Assembly: GCA_020073445.1 (NCBI GenBank)
Contig: JAIQFE010000020.1
Location: 49,210-113,209, forward strand
Direction: 5' to 3'
Source: Terriglobia bacterium
Lineage (GTDB): Bacteria; Acidobacteriota; Terriglobia; Bryobacterales; Bryobacteraceae
DNA length: 64,000 bases
Shown here: piece by piece, positions 32,792 through 42,052 of the stretch
Numbering within the stretch: position 1 is the first letter of the stretch
How the letters are laid out: the number at the start of each line of letters is the position of its first letter
Notes under the pieces: model-generated
What the model was told of the DNA's origin: nothing
What the model saw: the letters and a program-made list of their open reading frames with translations, nothing else
The model's database searches: none
Made by a program: the position numbers and the translations under genes

Positions 32792-34453
32792 CTATCGGAT
32801 CGGTTCCGGCACCGCCGATCCATCCGCCCTCGGATCCGACGCGCCGAACTTGGTCTTAGTGGTCGAGTTATATAAAATCGCCTGCCCGCGACCCGTAACC
32901 GCAGAATCATACTCGCGGACGAGTTGCACTTGATGGCCCCGTTGCTTCAGGCTCTGGACCTCGGCGGCAGGCACTCGCCCTTCGATGCGGACGTCGCATC
33001 CCGGAGCGCCACTCTTACGAAACCGCGCCGATTCCATCGCCTGCTGGACGTTCATCCCGTAGTCGACCACGTTCGAGACAAACTGCGCGTGCGCCATGGC
33101 TTGATTCGATCCGCCCATGATGCCGAACCCGATGTGCTGATCGCCCTTTTCCATGAAGCCCGGAATGATGGTGTGAGACGGGCGCTTGCCGCCGGCCAAC
33201 ATGTTGGGACTCCCGCGCGTCAACGTGAAATTCTGGCCTCGGTCATGCAGCAGAAAGCCCAAGCCCTCTACGGTTACGCCCGAGCCGAAGTAGTTGTACA
33301 GGCTCTGGATCCAACTGGCGATGTTGCCATCCTTGTCCACGGTCGTGAGGTAGGTGGTCTCTCCGAACACGGGCGCACCCGCTGCCACAGTGCAGTTGGC
33401 CTTCGCCGGATCGATCGCCGTGGCCCGCTTGCGCGCGTAGTCTTTCGATAGGAGCCCGCGTACGGGGATATCCGCAAATCGCGGATCGCCGTTGTACCGC
33501 AGATCGGAATAAGCCAGCTTCATGGCTTCGATCCGCCGGTGCAACTCGTCGGCCGCGTACGGGCTGCCTTTGCCCGCCGGGACGGCTTCCATGATGTTCA
33601 GCATCTCGAGCGCGGCGATCCCTTGGCTGTTCGGGGGTAGCTCGTAAACGCGCCAGCCGCGGTATTCCGATGAAATCGGCTCCACCCACTCGGCGGAAAA
33701 CGCGGAAAGATCCTCGGCCGTCATGGTGCCGCCCAGACTCTTCGAAGTCTTGAGAATCGCGTTCGCAATTTCACCCTTGTAGAATGCGTCGCGACCTTTT
33801 TCCGCTAGAATGCGGAGCGCGCGACCCATGTCGGGGTTCTTAACTATGTCGCCCACGCGCGGCGCGCGGCCTCCCGGCAAATAGACGCGAGCGGTTTCCG
33901 ACTGGGCTCGCAACGATCCGACGGATCCCGCCCAGTAGCGTTGCGCATCTTCTGTCACGGGAAAGCCTTCTTCGGCATACGCGATCGCGGCCTGGAAAAG
34001 ATCCTTCCAGGGCAGCTTACCGAAGCGTTCATGCATCTTGGCCCAGCCATCCACGGCTCCCGGCACCGTGACGCTGTGGATGCCTTCGGGTATCGACTGG
34101 AATCCCTGCTTGGTGAGAAAGTCCACGCTCAGCCCGCGCGGCGCGGGTCCTGACGCGTTCAGCCCGGTCAGCTTCCCCGATTTCGCGTCCCAATAAATCA
34201 CGAACAGGTCGCCGCCGATGCCGTTCATCATCGGTTCCACCACGCCCAGCACAGCGTTCGCGGCGATGGCCGCATCCACGGCCGAACCTCCCTTGGCCAG
34301 GATCTGGGCGCCGGCTTGCGAAGCCAGGGTCTGGCTGGTGGCTGCCATGCCCTGCTGCGTAATCACCATCGACCGGCCGTAGTCTCGCGGCTGGCCAAAC
34401 GACGTAAGAGCGGCTAAAGCCAGTAAGTGCAAGATATAAAAGCGAAATCGCAT
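32792..34453 (-). CDS. ggt: Gamma-glutamyltransferase (secreted)
   Basis: 553 aa with signal peptide (LLALAALTSFGQP) and AGGAGG before the ATG. Autoprocessing occurs before the nucleophilic Thr in GETTYLTTVDKDGN (about residue 365), giving a large and a small subunit. The large subunit shows ANAVLGVVEPMMNGIGGDLF and the small one GKRPSHTIIPGF and GIMGGSNQAMAHAQFVSNVVDYGM. The enzyme hydrolyses or transfers the gamma-glutamyl group of glutathione and related peptides in the periplasm. Stands alone, divergent from the TadZ-like gene. Confidence 0.95.
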   Translation of the reverse strand: MRFRFYILHLLALAALTSFGQPRDYGRSMVITQQGMAATSQTLASQAGAQILAKGGSAVDAAIAANAVLGVVEPMMNGIGGDLFVIYWDAKSGKLTGLNASGPAPRGLSVDFLTKQGFQSIPEGIHSVTVPGAVDGWAKMHERFGKLPWKDLFQAAIAYAEEGFPVTEDAQRYWAGSVGSLRAQSETARVYLPGGRAPRVGDIVKNPDMGRALRILAEKGRDAFYKGEIANAILKTSKSLGGTMTAEDLSAFSAEWVEPISSEYRGWRVYELPPNSQGIAALEMLNIMEAVPAGKGSPYAADELHRRIEAMKLAYSDLRYNGDPRFADIPVRGLLSKDYARKRATAIDPAKANCTVAAGAPVFGETTYLTTVDKDGNIASWIQSLYNYFGSGVTVEGLGFLLHDRGQNFTLTRGSPNMLAGGKRPSHTIIPGFMEKGDQHIGFGIMGGSNQAMAHAQFVSNVVDYGMNVQQAMESARFRKSGAPGCDVRIEGRVPAAEVQSLKQRGHQVQLVREYDSAVTGRGQAILYNSTTKTKFGASDPRADGSAVPEPIR

Positions 34454-34525
34454 GATAACCGGCCTCCTGCGAACTATCCTCCCGGGCTAACGTAGCTAGG
34501 ATTTTCAGCCGATGACGGGATTGTG

Positions 34526-35725
34526 ATGCTCCATTGTATTCTGATCTGCCCCAACGAAAACGCGAACGCCGAACTGGCGGTCTTGCTGTCCCGAATTCCC
34601 GATCTCGAAGTGGCGCGGGTATTGACCAACTATCCGTCGCCGGACGAGTTACTGCGTGCGATCCGCGTGCGCAAAGCGGACCTCGTGCTGCTGTGCGTGG
34701 ATGACTGGCCGCAATCGGAGGCGATCATCGGCGGGCTGGACAACGCGGTGCCAGGTTTGCCGATCATCACGTTTGACGGCCACGATTCGCAGGAGCTTCT
34801 GCCGAAACTGATGCACCTGGGAGTTCGCGAGCATCTTAACTTTCCTATGGATGCTTCGGCGCTGGCAAACGCCATTGACTCCGCCCGGCGGCGCTTGGTG
34901 ACTCACCCCGTAGCGGCCACGCGTCAGTCGGACCTTTATACATTCTTCCCTGCTAAGCCGGGCGTCGGAACCTCGACGCTTGCCGTGAGCACGAGTCATG
35001 CACTGGCCGAAGACCTCGGTGCGCGCACACTGCTTCTGGATTGCGATCTAGCGGCCGGCGCCATCCGGTTTCTGTTGAAGCTTTCCACCAGCGGCTCGGT
35101 GGTGGATTCCATCAAGCACGCGGCGAATCTGGACGAGGATCTCTGGTCGCAGATGGTCGGCAAGTACGACCGCCTGGAAGTCCTGCACGCGGGTTTACTC
35201 GATCCTCCCGCCGGTCTCGACTTGCCGAGTCTCGAACGGGTTCTGGCAATGGCGCGGGCGCAGTATGAAGTGATCTGTGTCGACCTCGCCAGCAGCCTGG
35301 ACGAATTCTCCGTCGCGCTCATGAAAGAGTCGCGCCGGATTTTCCTGGTGACGACTCCGGAAGTAATCGCGCTGCATATGGCCAAAGCGCGTCTTGCCAG
35401 CTTGAAGGATCTGGGCCTGCACGACCGCGTGAGCCTGCTGCTCAACCGTAAGGTTCGCAATGATTTCAGCGATGCCGATGTGGCGAAACTGGTCGGATTG
35501 CCGGTCGCGTATTCTTTCTCCAACGACTACGCCGGCGTCCAGGGAGCGATCCTGAACGCGACACCGGTGTCCCATGAGTCTGCGCTTGGCCAGAGCATCT
35601 TGAATCTGGCGCAATCCATGGTGCCTCACTTGGATGCGCCCAAACCGCAAACCTATCGCCGCAAGTTTCTGGAATTCTTCCGCCAGCTGCCGGCGAACGA
35701 AGAAGAACTCGTCTCACACAAATGA
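34526..35725 (+). CDS. TadZ/CpaE-like ATPase with receiver-like N-terminus
   Basis: 399 aa from ATG 34526 (a GTG just before it is possible). Residues 1-125 resemble a receiver domain (ILICPNENANAELAVLLSRI, DLVLLCVDDWP, GVREHLNFPMD) but lack a clear phosphorylation site. The rest is a MinD/ParA ATPase with an atypical Walker A, AKPGVGTSTLA (about 143-153): the first, signature Lys is kept but the P-loop Lys is Thr, as in TadZ-type proteins that bind but poorly hydrolyse ATP. Such proteins localise the Tad/Flp pilus; no other tad gene is here. Overlaps the cyclase gene by 4 bases. Confidence 0.85.
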   Translation: MLHCILICPNENANAELAVLLSRIPDLEVARVLTNYPSPDELLRAIRVRKADLVLLCVDDWPQSEAIIGGLDNAVPGLPIITFDGHDSQELLPKLMHLGVREHLNFPMDASALANAIDSARRRLVTHPVAATRQSDLYTFFPAKPGVGTSTLAVSTSHALAEDLGARTLLLDCDLAAGAIRFLLKLSTSGSVVDSIKHAANLDEDLWSQMVGKYDRLEVLHAGLLDPPAGLDLPSLERVLAMARAQYEVICVDLASSLDEFSVALMKESRRIFLVTTPEVIALHMAKARLASLKDLGLHDRVSLLLNRKVRNDFSDADVAKLVGLPVAYSFSNDYAGVQGAILNATPVSHESALGQSILNLAQSMVPHLDAPKPQTYRRKFLEFFRQLPANEEELVSHK

Positions 35726-36660
35726 TCGGGGACTTGGCGCGGCCAGTTCTTAAGTCGATGACCACGATGGATAGCTTGTCTCCGGATCTCATGCGATCGT
35801 CGGTCGCCGAACTGGAGCAAGCCCTCTTCAATCATGAGCAGTGGTGCGAAGGTCTCTACAGCACGCTCATCTGCCGCCTGCCGCCGGATCAACGGGACAT
35901 GGAGGTGGACGCCCATCGCCGGTGCCGGTTCGGCCAGTGGTATTACGGCACGGGCTCCATAAAGCTGAGCAGTCATCGCGGTTTTGAGGAGATCGCCATC
36001 GAGCATCAGCGGATGCACCAGTATGCCGCGACGCTCCTGAACGCGTCGACGCACCGGGTGCCTATTTCCGTGCAGGACTATGAGCGCTTCGATAGCGCAT
36101 TGAAGCGGATGCGTTTGGAAATTGCGACTCTCAAGCATGACATCGAGGATGCGCTCTATAACCTCGATCCCCTGACCGGAGCAGCCAGTCGAATCGGGAT
36201 GCTGACAAAATTGCGTGAAGAACAGGAGCTGGTCAAGCGCAAGGTTCATTCGTGTTGCCTTGCGATGATGGATCTGGACGACTTCAAGAACGTAAACGAT
36301 ACCCACGGACACGCCATCGGCGACCGCGTCCTCGTCGGATTCGCGCGATACGTTATGGCGCATTTGCGACCGTATGACAAGTTCTTCCGGTACGGCGGCG
36401 AGGAGTTTCTCCTGTGCGCTACGGGAACAGATCTTGTCACAGGCACGGGAGTAGTTAACCGATTGCGCGAAGAAGTGTCCTCAATCGCACACGAAGGCAG
36501 TTCCACGAAAACGGTACACGTTACTGTCTCGGTCGGCATCACCCTGCTCGATCCGGACGTATCGGTTGAGGAATCGATCGACCGGGCAGATAAGGCCCTC
36601 TACCTCGCAAAATCACGTGGGCGTAACCAGACAGTTGTCTGGGACGCTTCCATGCTCTGA
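35722..36660 (+). CDS. CZB-GGDEF diguanylate cyclase, DgcZ-like
   Basis: 312 aa. The N-terminal half is a chemoreceptor zinc-binding (CZB) domain: His38, Cys68 (HRRCRFGQWYYGTG), His95 and His99. The spacings 30, 27 and 4 are exactly those of the zinc ligands His22, Cys52, His79 and His83 of E. coli DgcZ. The GGDEF domain (about 146-310) has DLDDFKNVNDTHGHAIGDRVL and the active-site RYGGEEF (225-229), preceded by an inhibitory-site RPYD (216-219). It should make c-di-GMP and be inhibited by zinc. Translational coupling to the TadZ-like gene suggests control of pili or adhesion. Confidence 0.93.
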   Translation: MIGDLARPVLKSMTTMDSLSPDLMRSSVAELEQALFNHEQWCEGLYSTLICRLPPDQRDMEVDAHRRCRFGQWYYGTGSIKLSSHRGFEEIAIEHQRMHQYAATLLNASTHRVPISVQDYERFDSALKRMRLEIATLKHDIEDALYNLDPLTGAASRIGMLTKLREEQELVKRKVHSCCLAMMDLDDFKNVNDTHGHAIGDRVLVGFARYVMAHLRPYDKFFRYGGEEFLLCATGTDLVTGTGVVNRLREEVSSIAHEGSSTKTVHVTVSVGITLLDPDVSVEESIDRADKALYLAKSRGRNQTVVWDASML

Positions 36661-36761
36661 AGTTGCTCGAAAACAACCAGAAACTGGTTCCGGGTAGCTA
36701 GAATCGGTCCGTCGGTTTACACGCGTTTTGCGCGATGTTATTGTATTCGGGGACGAACTCT

Positions 36762-37673
36762 ATGCGTATCCTGAAGGAGATTGCGATTCTCGCGGCGGTG
36801 GCTTGCGGCGTATTCTCGGCTTTGCGGGCTCAGCAAAGCGACACCTTCGCCTGGTCGCCGCTGCCGGTGCAGCCCAACACCTGGGTCGCGCCCAACCAGC
36901 CTATCTGGAAGCTGTCAGACCTCCTTGCGAAGCGTAAAGGCCAGACGAGTTGGTCCCAGACCGTGGTCGACGACGCCACGCTCCATGCCGATTACGTCTC
37001 GATGGCGCCCGGCGCTAAGACGCCGCGCCAGTTCCACCCCGACACGCGCGCCTGGTGGATCGTGCAGGACGGGCAGATTCGCTTCAGTATTGAAGGGCAG
37101 GAGCCGTTCGTGGCTTCCAAGGGCTACCTGGTGCAGGTGCCGTATCGCAACGTCTTCAGCATGGAGACCGTTGGCGATAAGCCGTCGCTAAGGCTTGAAG
37201 TGAACATCGCGGGCGCGAAAACGATGTACCCGATTGATGAAAAGCCGGCGGCCATGCCGGGCTTCAACTTTGTCAAAGTGCGGATCAGCGGCAAAGGCAA
37301 GTACGATCAGGGCAACAAGCCCTACATCGACTTCAATCAAGTGGTGGCGGGGACGGAAAAGCAACGCCGCTTCATCGCTGACGACCGCGCCGTGGCGAAC
37401 ATCATCATCGGCGACCCGAAGAAGCAGAGGCCCGCGCCCGACACCGATTGGGGCCATTTCCACCTGGAATCGTCGGAGTTCTGGTTCATCCTGCTGGGCA
37501 AGATGGAATACAAGATCGGATCGCTGCCCATCTTCATCGCGGACCAGGGCGATATCGTGTATACGCCTCGGGAAACCTGGCATCGCGCGCGATTCGGCGG
37601 CACCGAAATGGCCTGCCGTCTGGCGATGAACGGCTATCAGGATCTGCTGCACAATTATCAACCGCCGGATTAG
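36762..37673 (+). CDS. Secreted double-cupin protein
   Basis: 303 aa from ATG 36762, preceded by GGGGA 8 bases upstream; an ATG at 36735 is also in frame. Signal peptide MRILKEIAILAAVACGVFSALRAQ. Two cupin barrels are visible: one around MAPGAKTPRQFHPDTRAWWIVQDGQIRFSIEG, the other around DWGHFHLESSEFWFILLGKMEYKIG with DQGDIVYTPRETWHRARFGG. The second keeps the His-x-His...Glu...His arrangement that binds a metal. A catalytic or sugar-binding role is possible; the substrate is unknown. It is monocistronic between the cyclase and the convergent exporter genes. Confidence 0.8.
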   Translation: MRILKEIAILAAVACGVFSALRAQQSDTFAWSPLPVQPNTWVAPNQPIWKLSDLLAKRKGQTSWSQTVVDDATLHADYVSMAPGAKTPRQFHPDTRAWWIVQDGQIRFSIEGQEPFVASKGYLVQVPYRNVFSMETVGDKPSLRLEVNIAGAKTMYPIDEKPAAMPGFNFVKVRISGKGKYDQGNKPYIDFNQVVAGTEKQRRFIADDRAVANIIIGDPKKQRPAPDTDWGHFHLESSEFWFILLGKMEYKIGSLPIFIADQGDIVYTPRETWHRARFGGTEMACRLAMNGYQDLLHNYQPPD

Positions 37674-37709
37674 AATCCTTCCGGGCCGCGACAGTGATGG
37701 AGCGGTGTT

Positions 37710-38528
37710 CTAATGCGAGATATCGCGCCGCGCGAACAATACGTAAGCCGCGGCGAATCCCGCTAACGCGATCCCTCCCAGCACCACCAGGTTCTTCAGC
37801 GGCAGCGCATTCCCGGTGATCAGATCGAACGGATTGTAGTAGCGGAACGGCGATAGCCACGCGATCTTTTCAGCCGGCTGCCACAACCGCGCGACGTAAT
37901 CCAGCAGAAAGGTTGCGAATGCCAGCAATCCCGCGGCTCCGCCTGCCACACTGCGACGCCGGGATGCAGCGCCGATGGCCATCGCCACGCCGCCCCAGCA
38001 CAGCGTCAGCAACCCGAGATTGACCGCCAGAGAATTGATCAGCGTCGCGGAAGGCCACTCGACGCCTTCCGGGGCGAACAGCCGCAGCCCGATCCAGGTG
38101 CCGGCCATCATGAGCGCCAGCATGAAAGCGGACACCACCGTCGTCAAGGCAATGGTGCGGGTGATGATCCAGTGCCGTGCCAGCGGGCGCGCCAGTATCA
38201 GGTCCATGAATCCGATCTCGACTTCGGAAGCTGGGGTGGTGGCGAGCGTGACTGCCAGCGCGATCAAGGCTCCCATGACGGCCAGTTCGAAGTATCCCAG
38301 GCATACAACTCCGGAGAACGACATGAACGTAGCCACCGACGGGCCGAGCAACTGGCGCGCGAACGGCGGCAGCAGCGCGCTGAGCTGATTGAATCCGCCG
38401 GAGGTTTGGATCGAGCCGGCGACAAAAATCAGCACCAGTTGCAGCGCCGCCAGCAGGAGTCCCGTGGTGATGGCCAGGGTACGCACGCGCTTCAACGAAT
38501 AAGCGAATAGCAGCGCGGCCCTTCTCAT
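37710..38528 (-). CDS. ABC-2 type transporter permease
   Basis: 272 aa from the ATG at 38528, which overlaps the ATPase stop by 4 bases; the longer open frame upstream is antisense-like coding over the ATPase. Six membrane helices are visible, with the first at LAITTGLLLAALQLVLIFVAGS and the periplasmic ends LPPFARQLLGPSV and FAPEGVEWPSATL between them. It forms an exporter with the neighbouring ATPase; the pair resembles drug or polyketide exporters and Nod-type polysaccharide exporters equally. Substrate unknown. Confidence 0.88.
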   Translation of the reverse strand: MRRAALLFAYSLKRVRTLAITTGLLLAALQLVLIFVAGSIQTSGGFNQLSALLPPFARQLLGPSVATFMSFSGVVCLGYFELAVMGALIALAVTLATTPASEVEIGFMDLILARPLARHWIITRTIALTTVVSAFMLALMMAGTWIGLRLFAPEGVEWPSATLINSLAVNLGLLTLCWGGVAMAIGAASRRRSVAGGAAGLLAFATFLLDYVARLWQPAEKIAWLSPFRYYNPFDLITGNALPLKNLVVLGGIALAGFAAAYVLFARRDISH

Positions 38529-39424
38529 TGTTTTCCGTCGCGATAGTACTTGAGGATCACGTCTTCGAGCTTGGCTTCCTCGATCTCCATATCCTGCACC
38601 GGCAACGTTTCGAGCGCACGCAGCAGCGGCCCGAGCGGTCCTTCCACTTTCAAATTCCACGAATGCGGGCCAGTCTCGACAATCTCGCTGCCCTGCGGAA
38701 GTCCGGCCGCGACCGGCACGTCTTCGGAGAAGAATATCCGCACCTGACGCGCGGCAAGCTTGCGGAGTTCCTCCATGCTCGAGAGCAACACCAGCTCGCC
38801 TTTCCGGACCAGCGCGATCCGGTCGCATACGCGTTCCACTTCCGAAAGCACGTGCGACGACATGAACACAGTTCGGCCACGCTGTTTCACGTCTACCAGG
38901 AGTTTATAGAAGGACTCCTGCATCAGCGGGTCAAGCCCTTCGGTGGGTTCGTCCAGTATCAGGAGCTGGGGATCGGATTGAAACGCCTGAATCAGTCCGA
39001 GCTTGCGCTTCATGCCGGTGCTATATTCGCGCAGGCGCCGGCGCAGATCGCTCTCCGGAAATTCTAGGCGCTCCTGCAACTCGCGGCGGCGCTCCTTATC
39101 GATCATCTGCGCGTTAAGTCTGGCGAGCAGATCCAGCACTTCGCGCCCGGTCAGATCCGAATAGATCCCCATCTCGCCGGGCAGATACCCGATGTTCAAC
39201 CGCGCCTGGAGCCCGTCCTTCTGGCAATCGTGCCCCAGGATGATGGCGTTCCCGCTGCTGGGCCGCAACAGGTCGAGCAGAATGCGAATGGTGGTGGTCT
39301 TGCCCGCGCCGTTCAGCCCGAGGAATCCGAGAATCTCGCCTTGGATCGCGTCGATGCTCAGATTATTGACGGCCAGAACATTTCCATATCGCTTCGTCAG
39401 GCCACGGATGGAGATGGGCGCCAA
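38525..39424 (-). CDS. ABC-2 transporter ATP-binding protein
   Basis: 299 aa. Walker A GLNGAGKTTTIRILLDLLRP (about 36-55), Q-loop near YLPGEMGIYSDLTGRE, signature YSTGMKRKLGLIQAF, Walker B LLILDEPTEGLDPLMQ and the H-loop His in TVFMSSHVLSEVERV are all present. The C-terminal extension (EELRKLAARQVRIFFSEDVPV...DMEIEEAKLEDVILKYY) is of the DrrA/CcmA kind. It powers the permease encoded immediately downstream. The start lies 39 bases from the divergent amidohydrolase gene. Confidence 0.94.
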   Translation of the reverse strand: MAPISIRGLTKRYGNVLAVNNLSIDAIQGEILGFLGLNGAGKTTTIRILLDLLRPSSGNAIILGHDCQKDGLQARLNIGYLPGEMGIYSDLTGREVLDLLARLNAQMIDKERRRELQERLEFPESDLRRRLREYSTGMKRKLGLIQAFQSDPQLLILDEPTEGLDPLMQESFYKLLVDVKQRGRTVFMSSHVLSEVERVCDRIALVRKGELVLLSSMEELRKLAARQVRIFFSEDVPVAAGLPQGSEIVETGPHSWNLKVEGPLGPLLRALETLPVQDMEIEEAKLEDVILKYYRDGKQ

Positions 39425-39462
39425 CCCACATTTTAAGTGTTCCCAGCGCTATAATCCGACCG

Positions 39463-41151
39463 ATGAACAAAAAGAGATCTTCGCGCCGCCGGTTTCTCGG
39501 AGCGGCCGCCGGAGCTGCGGCTCTTGGAGCAGGACCGGCCTCTGTTGTTGTCTCCGCGCAAAACATCCCGGCCGAAGAGATTCTGGTGCTGACCAACGGC
39601 AGAATCCACACCATGGACGCGGCCAACACCATCGCTACGTCCGTGGCCATCCGAAACGGCCGGTTCGTGTCTGTGAATGCCGCACCAGCGGCCGGACCCG
39701 GCGTTCGCGTCGTCGACCTCGGCGGACGCACCGTGGTGCCCGGGCTGGTCGAACCTCACATTCACATTGTGAGTCTGGCGAACCGTCCCGGCTATCACGC
39801 GATTTTGGAGAGCACCGCTTCGATTCGCGAAGTTCAAGAGGCGCTGGCCGCGCGGCGCAAAGACGTACCGGCAGGCGCTTGGATCACATCCATGGGCGGC
39901 TGGCATCCCAACCAGTGGGCCGAGCATCGTCATCCGACGCTTGCCGAACTCGATCAGGCGGTACCCGACCGTCCCGTGCTCTTGTACGAACGCTTCACCG
40001 GTCCCTGCGCCACGAACAGCATGGGTAAAGCGTTCTTCGATGCTGTCGATGCCGCGCCGCCGGTTCATCCGGATATCAAGAAAATCAACGTCTCGCCCAC
40101 CGGTGCGATCGCCGGTGCCGGACAGTCGGGCAATCCGTCGGCATCCGCCCTGTTCCTTCTGCGCCGCATACAGACCTTCGCGGATCGCAAGCGCAGCACC
40201 GTCGATGCGATGAACTACGCGGCCAGCGTCGGGTTGACCACGCATCTGGACCAGGTGTTGTTCCCCACGCCCGGCCCGCTTCACCCGAGCCAGATCCTGT
40301 CGAACCTCGACCAGTACAAGATGTACGATCCCTGGCTCGAACTGCATCATGAAGGAAAGACCATCGTCCGCTTGCAGATGAACTTTCTGCAGAATCAGAC
40401 CGACCCCAATCTGCCGGAGCTAAAGGAACGACTTCGAAACCAGTTCCAGTTCTTCGGCGACGACATGATGCAGACCGGCGCGATCGGCGAGTGGGCGGCG
40501 CCTCTTACAAGCGGGGCAGTCTGGAGAGAAGCGCAGCATCTAGTTGCCGAAGCCGGCTGGCGCAACGAGAACGCGGTCCAGAACCTCGCGGGGCTGCAGC
40601 AGGTGGTCGAGGCGTATGAGGCCGTGAACAAGGAGTTCGATATCACGCAGAAGCGCTGGGTGGTCCATCACGTTCCGCAGGTCAACGCTGATCTGCTCAA
40701 CCGGCTCAAGGCGCTCGGCTGTGGCGTGGAGATGGGTGCGTTCCGTTGGGTGACTTCGTCGGATCCGAAAGTCGTCGCGGGGCCGCCGTTCCGAACTATC
40801 GTGGATCATGGCATCCAGGTGGGCATTCACGGCGATGGTGTCCACATCGCGCCGCTGAATCCCTGGCTGCACATCTATTACGCGACCACCGGCGTCAATT
40901 CGTTTGGTGACAAGGTCAATGCCGATCAGCAGATCACGCGCACCGAGGCGCTGCGTCTGTTCACGCGCAACAATAGCTGGTTCCTGCGCATGGAAGACAA
41001 GATCGGATCGATCGAGCGCGGCAAACTGGCCGATCTGGCGGTTCTGGATCGCGATTATTTCGCGGTGCCCGACGTCGAGATCAAGAAGATCCGTTCCGTG
41101 CTGACGATCGTGGATGGAAAAATCGTTTACGATACGGGGCTGCTCAGATGA
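39463..41151 (+). CDS. YtcJ-like amidohydrolase with Tat signal
   Basis: 562 aa. The N-terminus MNKKRSSRRRFLGAAAGAAAL is a twin-arginine leader, so the enzyme is folded with metal before export. The amidohydrolase_3 pattern follows: VLTNGRIHTMDAANTIATSVAIRNGRFV, the metal-binding HIH at 99-101 in VPGLVEPHIHIVSL, GIHGDGVHIAPLNPW, and the closing IGSIERGKLADLAVLDRDYFAVP. The substrate of YtcJ-like proteins is generally unknown; cyclic amides or N-acyl compounds are usual for the fold. Overlap of 4 bases couples it to the paired-cysteine gene that follows. Confidence 0.9.
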   Translation: MNKKRSSRRRFLGAAAGAAALGAGPASVVVSAQNIPAEEILVLTNGRIHTMDAANTIATSVAIRNGRFVSVNAAPAAGPGVRVVDLGGRTVVPGLVEPHIHIVSLANRPGYHAILESTASIREVQEALAARRKDVPAGAWITSMGGWHPNQWAEHRHPTLAELDQAVPDRPVLLYERFTGPCATNSMGKAFFDAVDAAPPVHPDIKKINVSPTGAIAGAGQSGNPSASALFLLRRIQTFADRKRSTVDAMNYAASVGLTTHLDQVLFPTPGPLHPSQILSNLDQYKMYDPWLELHHEGKTIVRLQMNFLQNQTDPNLPELKERLRNQFQFFGDDMMQTGAIGEWAAPLTSGAVWREAQHLVAEAGWRNENAVQNLAGLQQVVEAYEAVNKEFDITQKRWVVHHVPQVNADLLNRLKALGCGVEMGAFRWVTSSDPKVVAGPPFRTIVDHGIQVGIHGDGVHIAPLNPWLHIYYATTGVNSFGDKVNADQQITRTEALRLFTRNNSWFLRMEDKIGSIERGKLADLAVLDRDYFAVPDVEIKKIRSVLTIVDGKIVYDTGLLR

Positions 41152-41987
41152 GAGCCAGCTTGGCCGTCGCCTTCCTGCTGTCCGCGCCCGCCTTCGCACA
41201 GTGGGTGAACTACCCGACGCCAGGAACTCCTCGCCTCGCCGACGGGAGGCCTAACCTATCCGCGCCATCTCCGCGATTAGCAGACGGCAAACCCGACCTT
41301 TCCGGTATTTGGGCTGCTGAATGCGCGATCTACGATGGAGCCGGGTGTTTCACGCGCAGCCTGTTCTTCGATCTTGCCAAGGATCTGAAACCCGAGGACG
41401 TACAGATGACGCCGTGGGCGTCCAAGGTCCAAGCGCAACGGGAAAGCCGTGATCACGTAGATGATCCGTACGGCTATTGCCTGCCTCCGGGAGTTCCAAG
41501 AATCGATTTCGGGGGCGGTCCGTTCAAGATCCTACAGACGCCCGGAGTCACGGCATTTCTGTATGAGACGTTAGTCGGAATGATCTTCCGGCAGGTGTTC
41601 ACCGATGGCCGTGCGCTGCGAGAATCGGGCGAGCCGACATGGTTGGGATACTCCGTTGGCCGCTGGGACGCGGACACATTCGTTGTCGAGTCCACCGGTT
41701 TCAAGGACGGCGGCTGGCTCGATACCAAGAAGGGGCGACCCAATAGCGACGCAATGCGCGTTACCGAACGCTTCCGGCGGACGGATTTTGGTCACATGGA
41801 TCTCACCATCAGCATTACGGATCCCAAGGCCTACCTGAAACCGTGGACCGTCAAGACGACGCTACAGCTTCAGCCCGACACCGAACTCATCGAAGCATTC
41901 TGCGACGAACATGAGAAGACGATGGAGCACCGCCGCATCACGCCTCCGCAGCCCGAGCTGCCTAGCGTGGCTGTTCCCACTCGCTGA
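41148..41987 (+). CDS. Secreted paired-cysteine family protein (copy 4)
   Basis: 279 aa with signal peptide to about residue 18 (SAPAFAQ). The N-terminal motif is duplicated: PRLADGRPNLS then PRLADGKPDLSGIW. The family blocks follow: MTPWASKVQAQR, DDPYGYCLPPGVPR (Cys111), VGRWDADTFVVESTGF, VTERFRR, DPKAYLKPW and IEAFCDEHEK (Cys252). The core GDT of other copies is ADT here and the PHTE block is degenerate, so this is the most divergent member. It also has an extra Cys pair (Cys59, Cys67). Overlap with the amidohydrolase suggests a role near the same substrate. Confidence 0.78.
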   Translation: MRASLAVAFLLSAPAFAQWVNYPTPGTPRLADGRPNLSAPSPRLADGKPDLSGIWAAECAIYDGAGCFTRSLFFDLAKDLKPEDVQMTPWASKVQAQRESRDHVDDPYGYCLPPGVPRIDFGGGPFKILQTPGVTAFLYETLVGMIFRQVFTDGRALRESGEPTWLGYSVGRWDADTFVVESTGFKDGGWLDTKKGRPNSDAMRVTERFRRTDFGHMDLTISITDPKAYLKPWTVKTTLQLQPDTELIEAFCDEHEKTMEHRRITPPQPELPSVAVPTR

Positions 41988-42052
41988 CCTAGCATTGGGC
42001 ACCTACTTGTGGTAGTTTTTCAAGAGTTGGCTTAAGACCAGAGGGGCTATTC

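Noticed and set aside
32686..32910. 75-codon extension of the beta-propeller gene
   Set aside because: It overlaps the end of ggt, is rich in Arg and lacks a ribosome site; a signal peptide and GAGG fit the ATG at 32685.
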